DNA from: Clostridium sporogenes
GTDB lineage: Bacteria > Bacillota > Clostridia > Clostridiales > Clostridiaceae
Reading direction: 5' to 3'
Assembly (NCBI RefSeq): GCF_001020205.1
Contig: NZ_CP011663.1
Coordinates: 248,001-312,000 of the forward strand
Length of the DNA: 64,000 bases
Part shown: positions 45,286-54,320 of the stretch, piece by piece
Position numbering within the stretch: position 1 is the stretch's first letter
Layout of the letters: each line of letters opens with the position of its first letter
Position numbers and translations under genes: made by a program
Notes under the pieces: model-generated
What the model was told of the DNA's origin: nothing
Seen by the model: only the letters and a program-made list of their open reading frames with translations
Databases searched by the model: none

Positions 45286-45326
45286 AATAAGAGGTAGCCT
45301 ATAGGGGGTAGCTCTTATTATATTTA
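45286..45326 (+). terminator. Terminator-like hairpin after anti-sigma gene
   Basis: AATAAGAG (45286-45293) pairs with CTCTTATT (45312-45319), with a second G/C-rich pairing inside. T run short. The remaining 350 nt to 45674 are AT-rich with nothing recognised. Confidence 0.6.
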
Positions 45327-45674
45327 AAGAATATATTTTTAGAAGGATAAATTTACCGTTATTAGATTTTATTATTTTGAATCATGATTACATTTTTACA
45401 AATAATCTATATGTTTAAAGAAAATAAACTTTATTTTCAACTATAATAAAATTATATAGCTTATAAGGTATTAACAAGTACGTAATTTTAGTATAAGATT
45501 ACTAAATATTATGCAATTGTAAATTGTTGAAGGAAATATTCTGTCTAATTTTAATGTAAGAAAATTACTATAATTTATAGGAAATTTGATTGTAATTTTT
45601 TAGTTTGACACAAATATTTATCTACTTTATAATTTAATTGGATTATAAAAAGAATTGAGGAAGCGAGAATCAAT

Positions 45675-46784
45675 ATGATAAATGTTATTAAAACTGCAAT
45701 TGTAACTATAATAATATCATTTATATCTGGGTTACTATTAGATCATTATAGAAATTTAGCACCTAGAATACTATGTAATATAGGAAAAGGTATACCTATA
45801 GATATAAATAATAAAAAATTTAATGCATACATTATAACTGTTAGAAATATATCAAGTAAAATAATTCATGATATAACTTTACATGTACAAAGTCCGCAAA
45901 GTAACTTAAAAATTACAGATGCTAAAATAACAAAGGGCTTAAAATTTGATTCTTCAATAGAAGATAATATTTTAGATGTATGTATACCTTTTTTGAGTAA
46001 GGATGATGAGTTTTCAGTTACTGTATATGTAGAAAATCAGCATGGAGTGAATAATAAACCTGCTGTTATAATTAGATCACCTGAAAAGTTTAAAGAAGTA
46101 AGATCTGAAGAACGAAAAGGGATATTTTCAATATTTACTAATATACCTAAAAATATAAAAGAGATAATTTCTGATGTAACCAAAAAAGATGAAACAATAA
46201 ATGAAAGAAATAGAGAAATAACAAATAAAAACAATAAGCTTGGCAAAAATAAAAAAGTAATGATAATCGCTGCATCAGTTGTTTTAGTTGTAATTGTTGG
46301 TGTTGTATCAAGATTTTATTTTAAAGGAAAACCTGCTGATACCAATACGAAAACACCAAGTGTAGAAACTAAGGCTACAAAACAATCTAATGATTCAAAG
46401 GGATCAACAGATAAAACAACTAAAGGTACAGATGTAAAATCATCAACAGATGGAAAAGCTAAAAATACAGATGGAAGCTCATCAACAGGTGGCTCAAGTA
46501 ACAATGCAGATAAAAAGCCATCAACTGGTGGAACAAATGGCAATACGAATAAGAAACCGTCAACCGGTGATACGAATAAAAGTCCATCAACTGGTGATAC
46601 AACTGGAAATAAGGATGCAGATTCATCAACAGATGGAACAACAAATGGAAAAACAGATGGAGATTCATCAAATAGTGGAACAACCAATGATGGAGATAAA
46701 AATCCATCAACTGGTGGAGGAACAACTGGAAATACAGATGAAAAGCCATCAACAGATGGGACAAAAGGAGATACAGGTAACTAA
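45675..46784 (+). CDS. Membrane protein with long Ser/Thr/Gly/Asp repeat tail
   Basis: 369 residues. There is an N-terminal membrane segment (about 3-20), a soluble beta-rich domain (about 30-140) and a charged linker. A second membrane helix lies near 196-214, followed by about 150 residues of low complexity built on PSTGGT/GNTDKKPSTG-like units. The topology suggests the middle domain inside and the repeat tail outside, where it could span or contact the wall, but there is no LPXTG sorting signal. GAGGAAGCGAG precedes the ATG. Function unknown. Confidence 0.78.
   Translation: MINVIKTAIVTIIISFISGLLLDHYRNLAPRILCNIGKGIPIDINNKKFNAYIITVRNISSKIIHDITLHVQSPQSNLKITDAKITKGLKFDSSIEDNILDVCIPFLSKDDEFSVTVYVENQHGVNNKPAVIIRSPEKFKEVRSEERKGIFSIFTNIPKNIKEIISDVTKKDETINERNREITNKNNKLGKNKKVMIIAASVVLVVIVGVVSRFYFKGKPADTNTKTPSVETKATKQSNDSKGSTDKTTKGTDVKSSTDGKAKNTDGSSSTGGSSNNADKKPSTGGTNGNTNKKPSTGDTNKSPSTGDTTGNKDADSSTDGTTNGKTDGDSSNSGTTNDGDKNPSTGGGTTGNTDEKPSTDGTKGDTGN
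46465..46784 (+). repeat. Degenerate tandem repeat encoding the PSTGGT tail
   Basis: Units of roughly 30-36 bp, each containing CCATCAAC(A/T)GGTG followed by an Asn/Thr/Lys stretch, recur about nine times with drift. Units are multiples of three, so the frame is kept. Alternative frames also stay open here, which produces spurious ORFs. Confidence 0.7.
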
Positions 46785-46847
46785 TTTATCAATGCATCTT
46801 TTTAGTAAAAATGAAAAGCCTTTTATATGGGCATAAAAATATGAACA

Positions 46848-46886
46848 AAAAGTCATAATATCCTTTTTAGTGATATTATGACTTTA
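46848..46886. terminator. Terminator after repeat-tail gene
   Basis: Near-perfect stem AGTCATAATATC/GATATTATGACT (46851-46862 with 46872-46883) flanked by A's and T's. The rest of the gap to 47300 is AT-rich with no recognised gene. Confidence 0.85.
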
Positions 46887-47305
46887 TTTAAAGCAAGAAT
46901 TAAGTTTAACTAAAAAGTGGTATTTGATGTTAGACATACCTTAGATTAAATCATAGACAAACAAGAGAAAATTTGCTGACGACAAGAATAATAAATTATA
47001 TACTTAAATAAAATTATAGTTATAGGAAAATGAGATCTGAAGAGATGATTTTAGTTGTTCTTAACTAAACTATTAATAAAAGTAAATAGTTTGAAATGTT
47101 TTTAAAGTCCCATAATGGAGCTTTAGTTAATAATGCATTTTAAGAATAATATCATCTATTAAACTCTTTTATATAAAAATAAAATAACTATAAGTACACA
47201 CATATATAAATATATATGTTTATTTATACTATCATTATAATATGGATAAATATATATTGTGTATTAAGTTAAATTTGAATATAGTAAGAGGTGTTTATAT
47301 AAGCA

Positions 47306-47346
47306 AGATCCCCATGGATGATATTGTTCATTTATGAGGATTTTTT
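47306..47346 (+). terminator. Hairpin with conserved TATTGT loop (copy 1)
   Basis: ATCC, CAT and ATGA pair with GGAT, ATG and TCAT around a TATTGT loop (47308-47341), joined by G-U pairs, then six T's. It lies only about 15 nt before the ribosome site of the acetyltransferase gene, so it could be an attenuator. A homologous hairpin occurs at 50003-50046. Confidence 0.65.
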
Positions 47347-47376
47347 AGTTTTATATTAAGAAGGGTGGTATATTTT

Positions 47377-47874
47377 ATGACTTTAACAAAAGTTACAGAT
47401 AGAATTTATTTTCTTGAAAATGATAAAGAAGCAGATAGAGCGTTAATTGGATACATTAAATGGATGGATGAGGGCATTGAACAATGGAACAAAACTGACT
47501 ATCTTAACTCTTATCCTAGTGAATACTTTGAGAATTGCATTTCAAGAAAAGAGTTATATGTTTTAAAATGTCAAGAGAACAGAGAGATAGTAGGTGCAGT
47601 TGCTTTGCATACATACGATAGTCGTTGGGAATATAAAGATTCTGCTTACTATATTCACAATTTAGTTACTTCTGTAAATGCTTGTTGTGTAGGAACAGTT
47701 TTAATTAATAATTGTGAATTGGTTGCAAAAAATAATAATAAAAGATACCTAAGACTTGACTGCCAAGCTTCAAATATCAAACTAAATGAATACTATGAAA
47801 GATTAGGATTTGGATATGTTGGAATTATTAAAGATGGACTATATGTTGGTAATAAGCGTGAAAAAATAATATAA
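47377..47874 (+). CDS. GNAT-family N-acetyltransferase
   Basis: 165 residues. The ATG at 47377 lies about 9 nt after AAGGGTGG. An in-frame GTG at 47365 overlaps that site. The GNAT fold is seen as EIVGAVALHTYDSRWEY (beta 4), YYIHNLVTS, the acetyl-CoA region CVGTVLINNCELVAKNN and the late NIKLNEYYERLGFGYVG. The acceptor is unknown; GNAT enzymes acetylate drugs, proteins or metabolites. A terminator-like hairpin stands directly before its ribosome site. Confidence 0.85.
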   Translation: MTLTKVTDRIYFLENDKEADRALIGYIKWMDEGIEQWNKTDYLNSYPSEYFENCISRKELYVLKCQENREIVGAVALHTYDSRWEYKDSAYYIHNLVTSVNACCVGTVLINNCELVAKNNNKRYLRLDCQASNIKLNEYYERLGFGYVGIIKDGLYVGNKREKII

Positions 47875-48182
47875 AAAGACTTAATTCGTAATTCTAAATA
47901 AACAAAAACAGTATAAAAGGGAGATAAGTAGTTATGACAAAACTTATTATTAAAACACATTTATTTAGTAAAAGTTATTAAGGTTGTTTTACAAAAAATA
48001 CTAAGATAATATATAAGAAGATAATGTGAATGTAAGAAAGGAAAAACTAAAAATGAGTGAATTTTTATTAGTTAATGATAAAAAATATGTTTAAAATGGG
48101 AAAATATAATCCATTTAAAACAAGAGATTTAATGTTTCCAGTATTATCTCATACATAATAATAAATGAAAAGGAATGATTAT
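47875..48182 (+). pseudogene. Gene debris between acetyltransferase and reductase
   Basis: Three very short frames, each with a plausible start, occur in a row (47935-47982, 48053-48094 and near 48098-48160) and stop after 13-20 codons. GGGAGATAAGTAGTT before the first looks like a working ribosome site. They read as remnants of decayed genes, too short to identify. Confidence 0.35.
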
Positions 48183-48707
48183 ATGAAAAGAAAAATAATA
48201 TTAAATTTAGCAATGAGCATAGATGGATATATAGCATCAAAAGATGGTGGATTTGATTGGATAGTTGGAGATGGAGATGAAAAATTAGATACTGAAGATA
48301 AATGGGATTATGATAATTTTTTAAATGATGTGGATACTGTAGTTATGGGAAAAAATTGTTATGATCAAAGCTTCCATAATGATTTTAATGATAAAAAAGT
48401 ATATGTAGCAACTTCACAAAAATTACAAGATTATGGTAATATACATTTTATAAATGGTGATATATGCAAAGTAATAGAAGAAGAGAAAGAAAAAGAGGGT
48501 AAAGATATCTTCTTATTTGGTGGCGGAGGTCTCGTAGATAATTTTATTAAATCAAATATTATTGATGAGTATATAATTGGAATAATTCCTACAATATTAG
48601 GCAAAGGTAGACCTTTATTTTTAGAGAGTAATCCTAAAATAGATTTACATTTAGATCAGTATATTATGGATAAGGGCGTTGTAATATTAAGATATTCAAA
48701 AAGATAA
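48183..48707 (+). CDS. Dihydrofolate reductase family protein (RibD C-terminal-like)
   Basis: 174 residues. The ATG at 48183 follows AAAGGAATGAT. The fold is that of the DHFR/RibD reductase domain: LNLAMSIDGYIASKDGG at the N-terminus, VVMGKNCYDQ, LFGGGGLVDNFIKSNIIDEY and GKGRPLF. This YyaP/YwjB-like group probably uses NADPH, but its substrate is unknown. It lies alone between gene debris and the exonuclease gene in an accessory stretch. Confidence 0.88.
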   Translation: MKRKIILNLAMSIDGYIASKDGGFDWIVGDGDEKLDTEDKWDYDNFLNDVDTVVMGKNCYDQSFHNDFNDKKVYVATSQKLQDYGNIHFINGDICKVIEEEKEKEGKDIFLFGGGGLVDNFIKSNIIDEYIIGIIPTILGKGRPLFLESNPKIDLHLDQYIMDKGVVILRYSKR

Positions 48708-48769
48708 ATATATATTCATAAAGGAATGGCTTGTTTATTAAGCAAGAATATAAATATAGGAGAATATAA

Positions 48770-49699
48770 ATGAATTTCGTAGCTATAGATTTTGAAACTG
48801 CTAATGAAAAAAGAAATAGTCCATGCTCTATAGGGATTGTTGTTGTGAAAGATGGAGAGATTATAGAAAAAGTACATTATTTAATAAAGCCTAAGGAAAT
48901 GAGATTTATGCCAATAAATATTGGAATTCATGGAATAAGACCGCATATGGTTCAGGACGAATTAGAATTTGATAAAATATGGGAAAAAATTAAGGGCTAT
49001 TTTAATAATAATTTAGTAATAGCTCATAATGCTTCATTTGACATGTCTGTATTAAGAAGTACGTTGGAACTTTATAATATAAAAATGCCAAGTTTTGAGT
49101 ATATATGTACAATGAAGCTCTCTAAAAATTTTTATAGTAACATTGATAATGCAAAATTAAATACAGTGAATAATTTTTTAGGATATAAGTTTCAGCATCA
49201 TGATGCTCTGGCAGATGCAATGGCATGTAGTAATATTTTACTTAATATATCAAAGGAATTAAATTTAAAGAATATTAATGAAATATCAAAATTAGTTGGA
49301 GTGACTTTAGGATATGTAAATGAAAACGGATATAAACCATCTTCCACTAAAGGAAGGATTTTAAAAAAATCTAATAGACAAGCTCCAAAGGAAAATAAAA
49401 AGACAATAGAAAGCTTTAATTTTACGGCATTTAAAGAAGAAGTTGTTGTATTTACAGGTGGATTAGCTTCTATGACAAGAAATGAAGCAATAATATTAGT
49501 TGGAAAGCTTAATGGAACTGTTGGAAGCTCTGTAACTAAGAAGACAACATGCTTAGTTACAAATACAAAGGATATAGAGGATTTGAATAGAGAAGAAATG
49601 AGCAATAAGCTTAAAAAAGCCGTAGATTTAAAGAAAAAAGGTCAGAATATAAAGTTTTTAAATGAGGAAGCATTCCTACAAAAATGTAAAGAAAAATAA
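48770..49699 (+). CDS. DEDDh exonuclease with C-terminal BRCT domain
   Basis: 309 residues. The exonuclease domain (1-160) keeps D7 and E9 (AIDFETA), D91 (HNASFD), H144 and D149 (HHDALAD), so it should be an active DnaQ-like 3'-5' exonuclease. A linker leads to a BRCT domain (about 220-307; VVFTGGLASMTRNEA, KTTCLVTNTKDIEDL). AGGAGAA precedes the ATG. Related proteins are annotated as DNA polymerase III epsilon-like. A role in DNA repair is inferred. A decayed second copy, including part of the upstream leader, lies at 59866-60345. Confidence 0.9.
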   Translation: MNFVAIDFETANEKRNSPCSIGIVVVKDGEIIEKVHYLIKPKEMRFMPINIGIHGIRPHMVQDELEFDKIWEKIKGYFNNNLVIAHNASFDMSVLRSTLELYNIKMPSFEYICTMKLSKNFYSNIDNAKLNTVNNFLGYKFQHHDALADAMACSNILLNISKELNLKNINEISKLVGVTLGYVNENGYKPSSTKGRILKKSNRQAPKENKKTIESFNFTAFKEEVVVFTGGLASMTRNEAIILVGKLNGTVGSSVTKKTTCLVTNTKDIEDLNREEMSNKLKKAVDLKKKGQNIKFLNEEAFLQKCKEK

Positions 49700-50000
49700 C
49701 AAATTAACTCACGACAAGTTAAGCAAAGTGAAGACGCCATTCGTACAAAAATATACTATATTAATCCTCCTAATATGATTTTATACCATTAAATATTATA
49801 TAATATATAATAAAAAGTTACTGTAAATGTAAAATTATACATATATATAAAATTGTAGATTTTACTTATTGTGATTCGTCTTTGCAAAGAATATGTATTT
49901 AATAAAATTAACTTTTTTATATATAAATTTATAATGAGTCTGATTATTTAGAGATGCAATTTAACTTGTTATATTAAGTGATTTTGAGTTTGTAAAGGAA
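49700..50000. other. AT-rich spacer after the exonuclease gene
   Basis: No ORF, RNA gene or clear repeat is visible. ACTTATTGTGATTCG and other short motifs do not form recognisable signals. Confidence 0.4.
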
Positions 50001-50002
50001 TA

Positions 50003-50046
50003 TTTCCCTATAGATGATATTGTTCATCTGTGGGGATTTTTCGTTT
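50003..50046 (+). terminator. Hairpin with conserved TATTGT loop (copy 2)
   Basis: The stem runs from TCCCTATAGATGA through a TATTGT loop to TCATCTGTGGGGA, about 13 pairs with G-U, followed by TTTTTCGTTTTTT. Compared with 47306-47346 the loop is identical and stem bases differ mostly in ways that keep pairing. It stands about 230 nt before the next gene. Confidence 0.7.
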
Positions 50047-50096
50047 TTTGTGTAGGATAGAGAGAATAAATTTCTAAAATGGAGTTTATTAAAAAA

Positions 50097-50128
50097 ACTC
50101 CAAAGGCTTTGACGGTGGAGTTTTAACC
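50097..50128 (+). terminator. Second hairpin before the redox cluster
   Basis: AACTCC near 50097 pairs with GGAGTT near 50118-50123, followed by TT. A partly overlapping AGTTT/AAACT pairing lies just upstream. Modest support. Confidence 0.45.
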
Positions 50129-50274
50129 ATAATTCTTCATTACTCATTCTTAATTTTTAATTCATGGTAAAAATTTCATTATAGAAATTAAAATCATGTA
50201 TAAGTTAAATCTTCATAATATCAACAAGTAATTTAGGTATTATTATTTTATTATCAAGCAAAAGGAGTGATGCT

Positions 50275-50745
50275 ATGAGGGTAAAAATCTTAACAATATT
50301 AGGAGCAAGTATACTAATTTTAACTGCAGTAGGTTTTTACATATTCAACAATGAACCTAAAGCCCTATCAGATAATAAAGCAGAGAATATTAAAAAATTT
50401 GACGAGGTATATAGTAGTGAAATAAATAAGAGTTATGACGGAACCTACTTAGATAAAATAGTAACGATGGTCGACCCTAAAGAAGAATTTAATATAAAAA
50501 TCAATGATATTAATAAGGGTAGTAAGATAATACTTATTAATCCGTCAAATGGAGAAAAGCAGGATATGATTTATACGGAAAATAATGAATTTGTTTTAAC
50601 CACTAAACTTGATGAAGGTGTAAATTATGGGATTCTTATGGACAATAAATTAATTGGTGGCATAAGAGTTGTAACTGAGTTGGATAAAGCGGATAAAGAA
50701 AAAATATATGAAGAAGTAATGAGAAGTTTACAATGTGGTATTTAG
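50275..50745 (+). CDS. Hypothetical membrane-anchored protein of the CcdA/TlpA cluster
   Basis: 156 residues. An N-terminal membrane helix (about 5-25) without lipobox or cleavage site precedes a soluble outer domain (KYDGTYLDK-like and NPSNGEKQDMIYTENNEF segments). I do not recognise the family. AAAGGAGTGAT precedes the ATG. It is followed immediately by ccdA-like and tlpA-like genes and a two-component system, all in one direction with tiny gaps, so it belongs to that redox-linked operon. Confidence 0.75.
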   Translation: MRVKILTILGASILILTAVGFYIFNNEPKALSDNKAENIKKFDEVYSSEINKSYDGTYLDKIVTMVDPKEEFNIKINDINKGSKIILINPSNGEKQDMIYTENNEFVLTTKLDEGVNYGILMDNKLIGGIRVVTELDKADKEKIYEEVMRSLQCGI

Positions 50746-50755
50746 GAGGAAAACT

Positions 50756-51439
50756 ATGAACTATATATTACTATTTTTAGAAGGGATAATAACCTTTATA
50801 TCTCCTTGTATATTGCCAATGATTCCAATATACGTTTCATATTTTGCAGGAGGAGATATAGATAATAAAAATTATAAAAACAGAGCATTAATAAGTTCAA
50901 TAGCATTTGTTGCAGGATTTACCCTTGTGTTTACCTTATTAGGTGTAGCAGCAGGAACCGTAGGTGTCATTTTCAATACATATATGAGGGAGATAAATAT
51001 AGTATCAGGATCGATTATGATAATATTTGGTCTGAATTATTTAGGCATAATAAATGTAGAATTATTACATAGAAGCTTTAAAATAAATAAGCCAACAGGA
51101 CATAAAAAATCCTCTATTATGTCTACAGCATTATTTGGAATGATATTTGGATTTGGGTGGACACCGTGTGTAGGACCATTTCTAGGATCAGCACTTATGA
51201 TAGCATCAAATTCTACTAATGTATTTATGGGAGCATCAATGCTAATGATCTACAGTTTAGGTCTTGGAATACCATTTATACTATCAGCACTTTTAATAGA
51301 TTCTCTGAAAAATACTTTTGAATTCATAAAGAGAAATTATAAGATAATAAATAGAATATCAGGGGTTCTGCTAATTATTATAGGGATAATGATGATGACT
51401 GGTTACCTAAACTTATTATTATCAATATTGGCATTTTAA
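50756..51439 (+). CDS. CcdA-type thiol-disulfide membrane reductase
   Basis: 227 residues. The ATG at 50756 follows AGGAGGAAAACT. About six membrane helices are seen, with the two redox cysteines in FISPCILPMIP (residue 18) and GWTPCVGPFLGS, the DsbD/CcdA signature. CcdA carries reducing equivalents from cytoplasmic thioredoxin across the membrane to an outer thioredoxin-like protein. The TlpA-like gene that follows is the obvious partner. No cytochrome c genes are present here, so a different target is likely. Confidence 0.92.
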   Translation: MNYILLFLEGIITFISPCILPMIPIYVSYFAGGDIDNKNYKNRALISSIAFVAGFTLVFTLLGVAAGTVGVIFNTYMREINIVSGSIMIIFGLNYLGIINVELLHRSFKINKPTGHKKSSIMSTALFGMIFGFGWTPCVGPFLGSALMIASNSTNVFMGASMLMIYSLGLGIPFILSALLIDSLKNTFEFIKRNYKIINRISGVLLIIIGIMMMTGYLNLLLSILAF

Positions 51440-51460
51440 ATTATAAAAGGAGGGATAAAT

Positions 51461-52027
51461 TTGAAAAATAATAAAAGATATATATATATAAGTGTTATAA
51501 TGTTAGTTTTACTTGTAGGGGTTAAATTTGGATATGACTATTTATCAAATAATTACAAAAGTAATGAAGCTATTAATAATGTATCAGATGAAAATTCTAG
51601 TTTTCAGCCAGCAGTAGATTTTACAGTTTATGATAAAGATAATAATAAAGTAAGGTTATCAGATTATAAAGGTAAGAAAGCTGTAGTAGTAAATTTTTGG
51701 GCAAGCTGGTGTTCTCCATGTAAGTATGAAATGCCATATTTTCAAGAAGCAACAAATAAATATAATAATGAGGATTTAGAAATACTAATGGTAAATCTTA
51801 CAGACGGAATGAGGGAAACTAAAGGGGCCGCAGAGGGATTTATGAAAGAAGAAAGTTATAATATGAACGTGATGTTCGATATAAATCTTGATGCAGCTAA
51901 TAAATATCAATTAAATGCTATTCCAAGAACAGTATTTATAGATAAAGAAGGAAATTTAGTGTATGATCATGTAGGAATCATTAATAAAGAAATACTTGAT
52001 GAAAATATAAATAAGATAATTAATTAA
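51461..52027 (+). CDS. TlpA/ResA-like membrane-anchored thioredoxin
   Basis: 188 residues from TTG, preceded by AGGAGGG. One N-terminal membrane helix (about 8-25) anchors an outer thioredoxin fold with the active site WASWCSPC (C84 and C87) and cis-Pro in NAIPRTVF. It is expected to be reduced by the CcdA-like protein and to reduce disulfides outside the membrane. In anaerobes such pairs are linked to oxidative or sporulation-related thiol control. The actual substrate is unknown. Confidence 0.92.
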   Translation: MKNNKRYIYISVIMLVLLVGVKFGYDYLSNNYKSNEAINNVSDENSSFQPAVDFTVYDKDNNKVRLSDYKGKKAVVVNFWASWCSPCKYEMPYFQEATNKYNNEDLEILMVNLTDGMRETKGAAEGFMKEESYNMNVMFDINLDAANKYQLNAIPRTVFIDKEGNLVYDHVGIINKEILDENINKIIN

Positions 52028-52051
52028 GTACCCATATGGAGGTATAATTTT

Positions 52052-52729
52052 ATGAAAGAAACTATACTTGTTATAGATGATGAAGTTAAGATAATAGAAG
52101 TTATAAAATTGTATTTAGAAAATGAGGGATATACTGTTATACAGGCTACAAGTGGTATAGAGGCATTAAAAAAGCAAAGTGAGTTTAATCCTGATTTATT
52201 AATATTAGATTTAATGTTACCTGATATATCAGGTGAAAATGTCTGTGAGAGCATAAGGAGAGAATCTGAAGTACCAATAATTATGCTAACTGCTAAATCA
52301 AGTGAAGATAGTATACTAAATGGATATTCAATTGGAAGTGATGATTATATAACAAAACCATTTAGTCCAAAGCAATTAGTAGCGAAGGTTAATGCAGTTT
52401 TGAAAAGAGTTAAGGGAAATCAATGTAAAAACTTAATTTTTAATAATGAATTAATCATAGATATTGTTAATAAGAAAGTAGAATACAATAACAAAGAAAT
52501 TATATTAACTGCTTCGGAATATAAAATACTATCTATACTGGCTAAAAATCCTAATAAAATATTTTCAAGGGAAGAGTTAATGGATTATATAAGTAGAAAT
52601 AATACTTGTATCTATGATAGAATAATTGATTCTCATATAAAAAATATAAGAGCCAAATTAGATCAAGACAGTAAAAATCCAACCTATATAAAAACTATTC
52701 GTGGTATGGGATATAGGTTCAATGTTTAA
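52052..52729 (+). CDS. Response regulator (OmpR family) of redox cluster
   Basis: 225 residues. The receiver has VIDDE at the start, the phospho-acceptor Asp at 53 (LILDLMLP), a conserved Thr (MLTAKS) and Lys (YITKPF). The C-terminal winged helix ends KTIRGMGYRFNV. ATGGAGGT precedes the ATG. The kinase gene overlaps its end by 8 nt. It probably regulates the CcdA/TlpA operon it belongs to, inferred from co-linearity. Confidence 0.93.
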   Translation: MKETILVIDDEVKIIEVIKLYLENEGYTVIQATSGIEALKKQSEFNPDLLILDLMLPDISGENVCESIRRESEVPIIMLTAKSSEDSILNGYSIGSDDYITKPFSPKQLVAKVNAVLKRVKGNQCKNLIFNNELIIDIVNKKVEYNNKEIILTASEYKILSILAKNPNKIFSREELMDYISRNNTCIYDRIIDSHIKNIRAKLDQDSKNPTYIKTIRGMGYRFNV

Positions 52730-54119
52730 TAAATTGAGATATAGAGTAAGCTTGATTTTTATATTATTTTCATTGAGTATCATATTTTTAGCAAACATAG
52801 TAAACCATTATTGTATTGAAAAGAAGTTTAATATATATACTAGTGAAAAAATACAACAGTCGAAAATGGAAATCAAAAATAAAATATCAAATGCATACAG
52901 TAATAATTCATGGGATAAGAAAGCTATTGAGAACATAGGAACAGATGCGATAACTGGAGGATTGCTTATAACAGTTAAAGATAAAAATGATAATATTATA
53001 TGGAATGCAAGGGAATATGATAATATTGTATGTGAAAAGATTTTAAATAAAATTATAGAAAATACTAATAAAGTAAGCCCAGATGTAGATATTAAAAATA
53101 CATTTGATAAATTTGACCTAAAACAAGATGAAGCTTTAATAGGGAAATTAGAAGTTGAGTATATAGGTCCGATTTATTATGAAGATTCAGATGTTATATT
53201 TTTGAGAATGCTAGACAGAATATTATTTATACTAGGGATACTATTTTTCATTATATCTATTATAGTAGGATGGTTATTGTCTTATGCTATCAGTAAACCT
53301 ATCTTAAAGGTAATAGATGCAACAAATCTTATATCAGAAGGAAATTATTCCAAAGGCATAAAAGAAGATTACAATATATATGAAATCAATAAACTTATAA
53401 AATCAATAAATATGATGGCAGGGGATTTAGATAAGCAAGAAAAAATAAGACAAGAGCTAACGAAGGATATATCACATGAGCTTAGAACCCCTATAACGAC
53501 TATGCAAGCACAACTTGAGGCAATAATGGATGGTTTATGGGAGCCATCAGAGGAAAGGTTAAAGAGTATATATGATGAACTTCAAAGATTAAATAGATTA
53601 ACTGTATCCATAGAGGATTTATCAAGATGTGAGGGCAGTAAACTAAGGCTAAATAAGTCAGAGGTAGATTTAGAGACTGTAATAACTACAATTCTAACAA
53701 ATTTTGAAAAGCAGTTATTAGATAAAGATATAAATTTACAAGTAGATATTAAACATATTAATATTATGATAGATAAGGATAAAATAAGCCAGGTAATAAT
53801 TAATATTATCTCAAATGCTATTAAGTATACTCCAGATAAAGGAGAGATATTTGTTAGGTGTTTTACTAAATCTGATAATGTATATATATCCATAAAAGAT
53901 AGCGGAATAGGTATAAGTGATGAAGATAAAGACTATATATTTGAGAGATTTTATAGAACGGATAAGTCAAGGGCTAGAGAGACTGGAGGAGTTGGAATAG
54001 GCCTTACAATATCAAGAGAAATAGTCAAGGCTCATGGTGGCAGTATAAATGTATATAGTAAATTAGATGAAGGTAGCAACTTCGTAATAAAACTGCCAAT
54101 AAAATTTTGTGAGACATAA
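52722..54119 (+). CDS. Sensor histidine kinase of redox cluster
   Basis: 465 residues. The ATG at 52722 overlaps the regulator's stop. An in-frame GTG at 52701 has no better ribosome site. Two membrane helices (about 11-30 and 163-190) enclose an outer sensor domain of about 130 residues. A HAMP linker, the H-box DISHELRTPITTM, N-box IISNAIKYTP and G-boxes DSGIGIS and GVGIGLTISREI follow. It phosphorylates the adjacent regulator. The outer domain could read thiol state or an envelope stress, which is speculation. Confidence 0.92.
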   Translation: MFNKLRYRVSLIFILFSLSIIFLANIVNHYCIEKKFNIYTSEKIQQSKMEIKNKISNAYSNNSWDKKAIENIGTDAITGGLLITVKDKNDNIIWNAREYDNIVCEKILNKIIENTNKVSPDVDIKNTFDKFDLKQDEALIGKLEVEYIGPIYYEDSDVIFLRMLDRILFILGILFFIISIIVGWLLSYAISKPILKVIDATNLISEGNYSKGIKEDYNIYEINKLIKSINMMAGDLDKQEKIRQELTKDISHELRTPITTMQAQLEAIMDGLWEPSEERLKSIYDELQRLNRLTVSIEDLSRCEGSKLRLNKSEVDLETVITTILTNFEKQLLDKDINLQVDIKHINIMIDKDKISQVIINIISNAIKYTPDKGEIFVRCFTKSDNVYISIKDSGIGISDEDKDYIFERFYRTDKSRARETGGVGIGLTISREIVKAHGGSINVYSKLDEGSNFVIKLPIKFCET

Positions 54120-54147
54120 TATTTGAACTTAATTTTTATATCAATCT

Positions 54148-54176
54148 AGAAGACACTCTTACTTGGAGTGTCTCTT
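54148..54176 (+). terminator. Terminator of redox cluster
   Basis: AGACACTC pairs with GAGTGTCT around a short loop, followed by CTTAAATTTT. Confidence 0.75.
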
Positions 54177-54233
54177 AAATTTTCAATTTTATCGAAATTA
54201 AGATGTTAATAGAAAATGATAAAGAAAAATTTG

Positions 54234-54300
54234 AGCAGGTTCACTTTTGTATAGCAAAAGTGAACCTGCTGCAGTTGTACAAGGAGTTATTATTTTTTTA
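54234..54300. terminator. Strong hairpin between convergent genes
   Basis: Perfect 16-bp stem, 54234-54249 with 54255-54270, loop TATAG. A T-rich stretch begins 19 nt later (54289). It separates the kinase gene from the convergent flavoenzyme gene. Confidence 0.65.
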
Positions 54301-54320
54301 TGAGAATACATATTGGATAC

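Noticed and set aside
46465..46784. Repeat array considered as CRISPR
   Set aside because: Units are degenerate, contiguous and protein-coding without unique spacers, and no cas genes are present.
46316..46836. Several overlapping ORFs on both strands in the repeat region
   Set aside because: They arise because the in-frame tandem repeat lacks stops in other frames. None has a ribosome site, and the plus-strand frame from 45675 explains the region.
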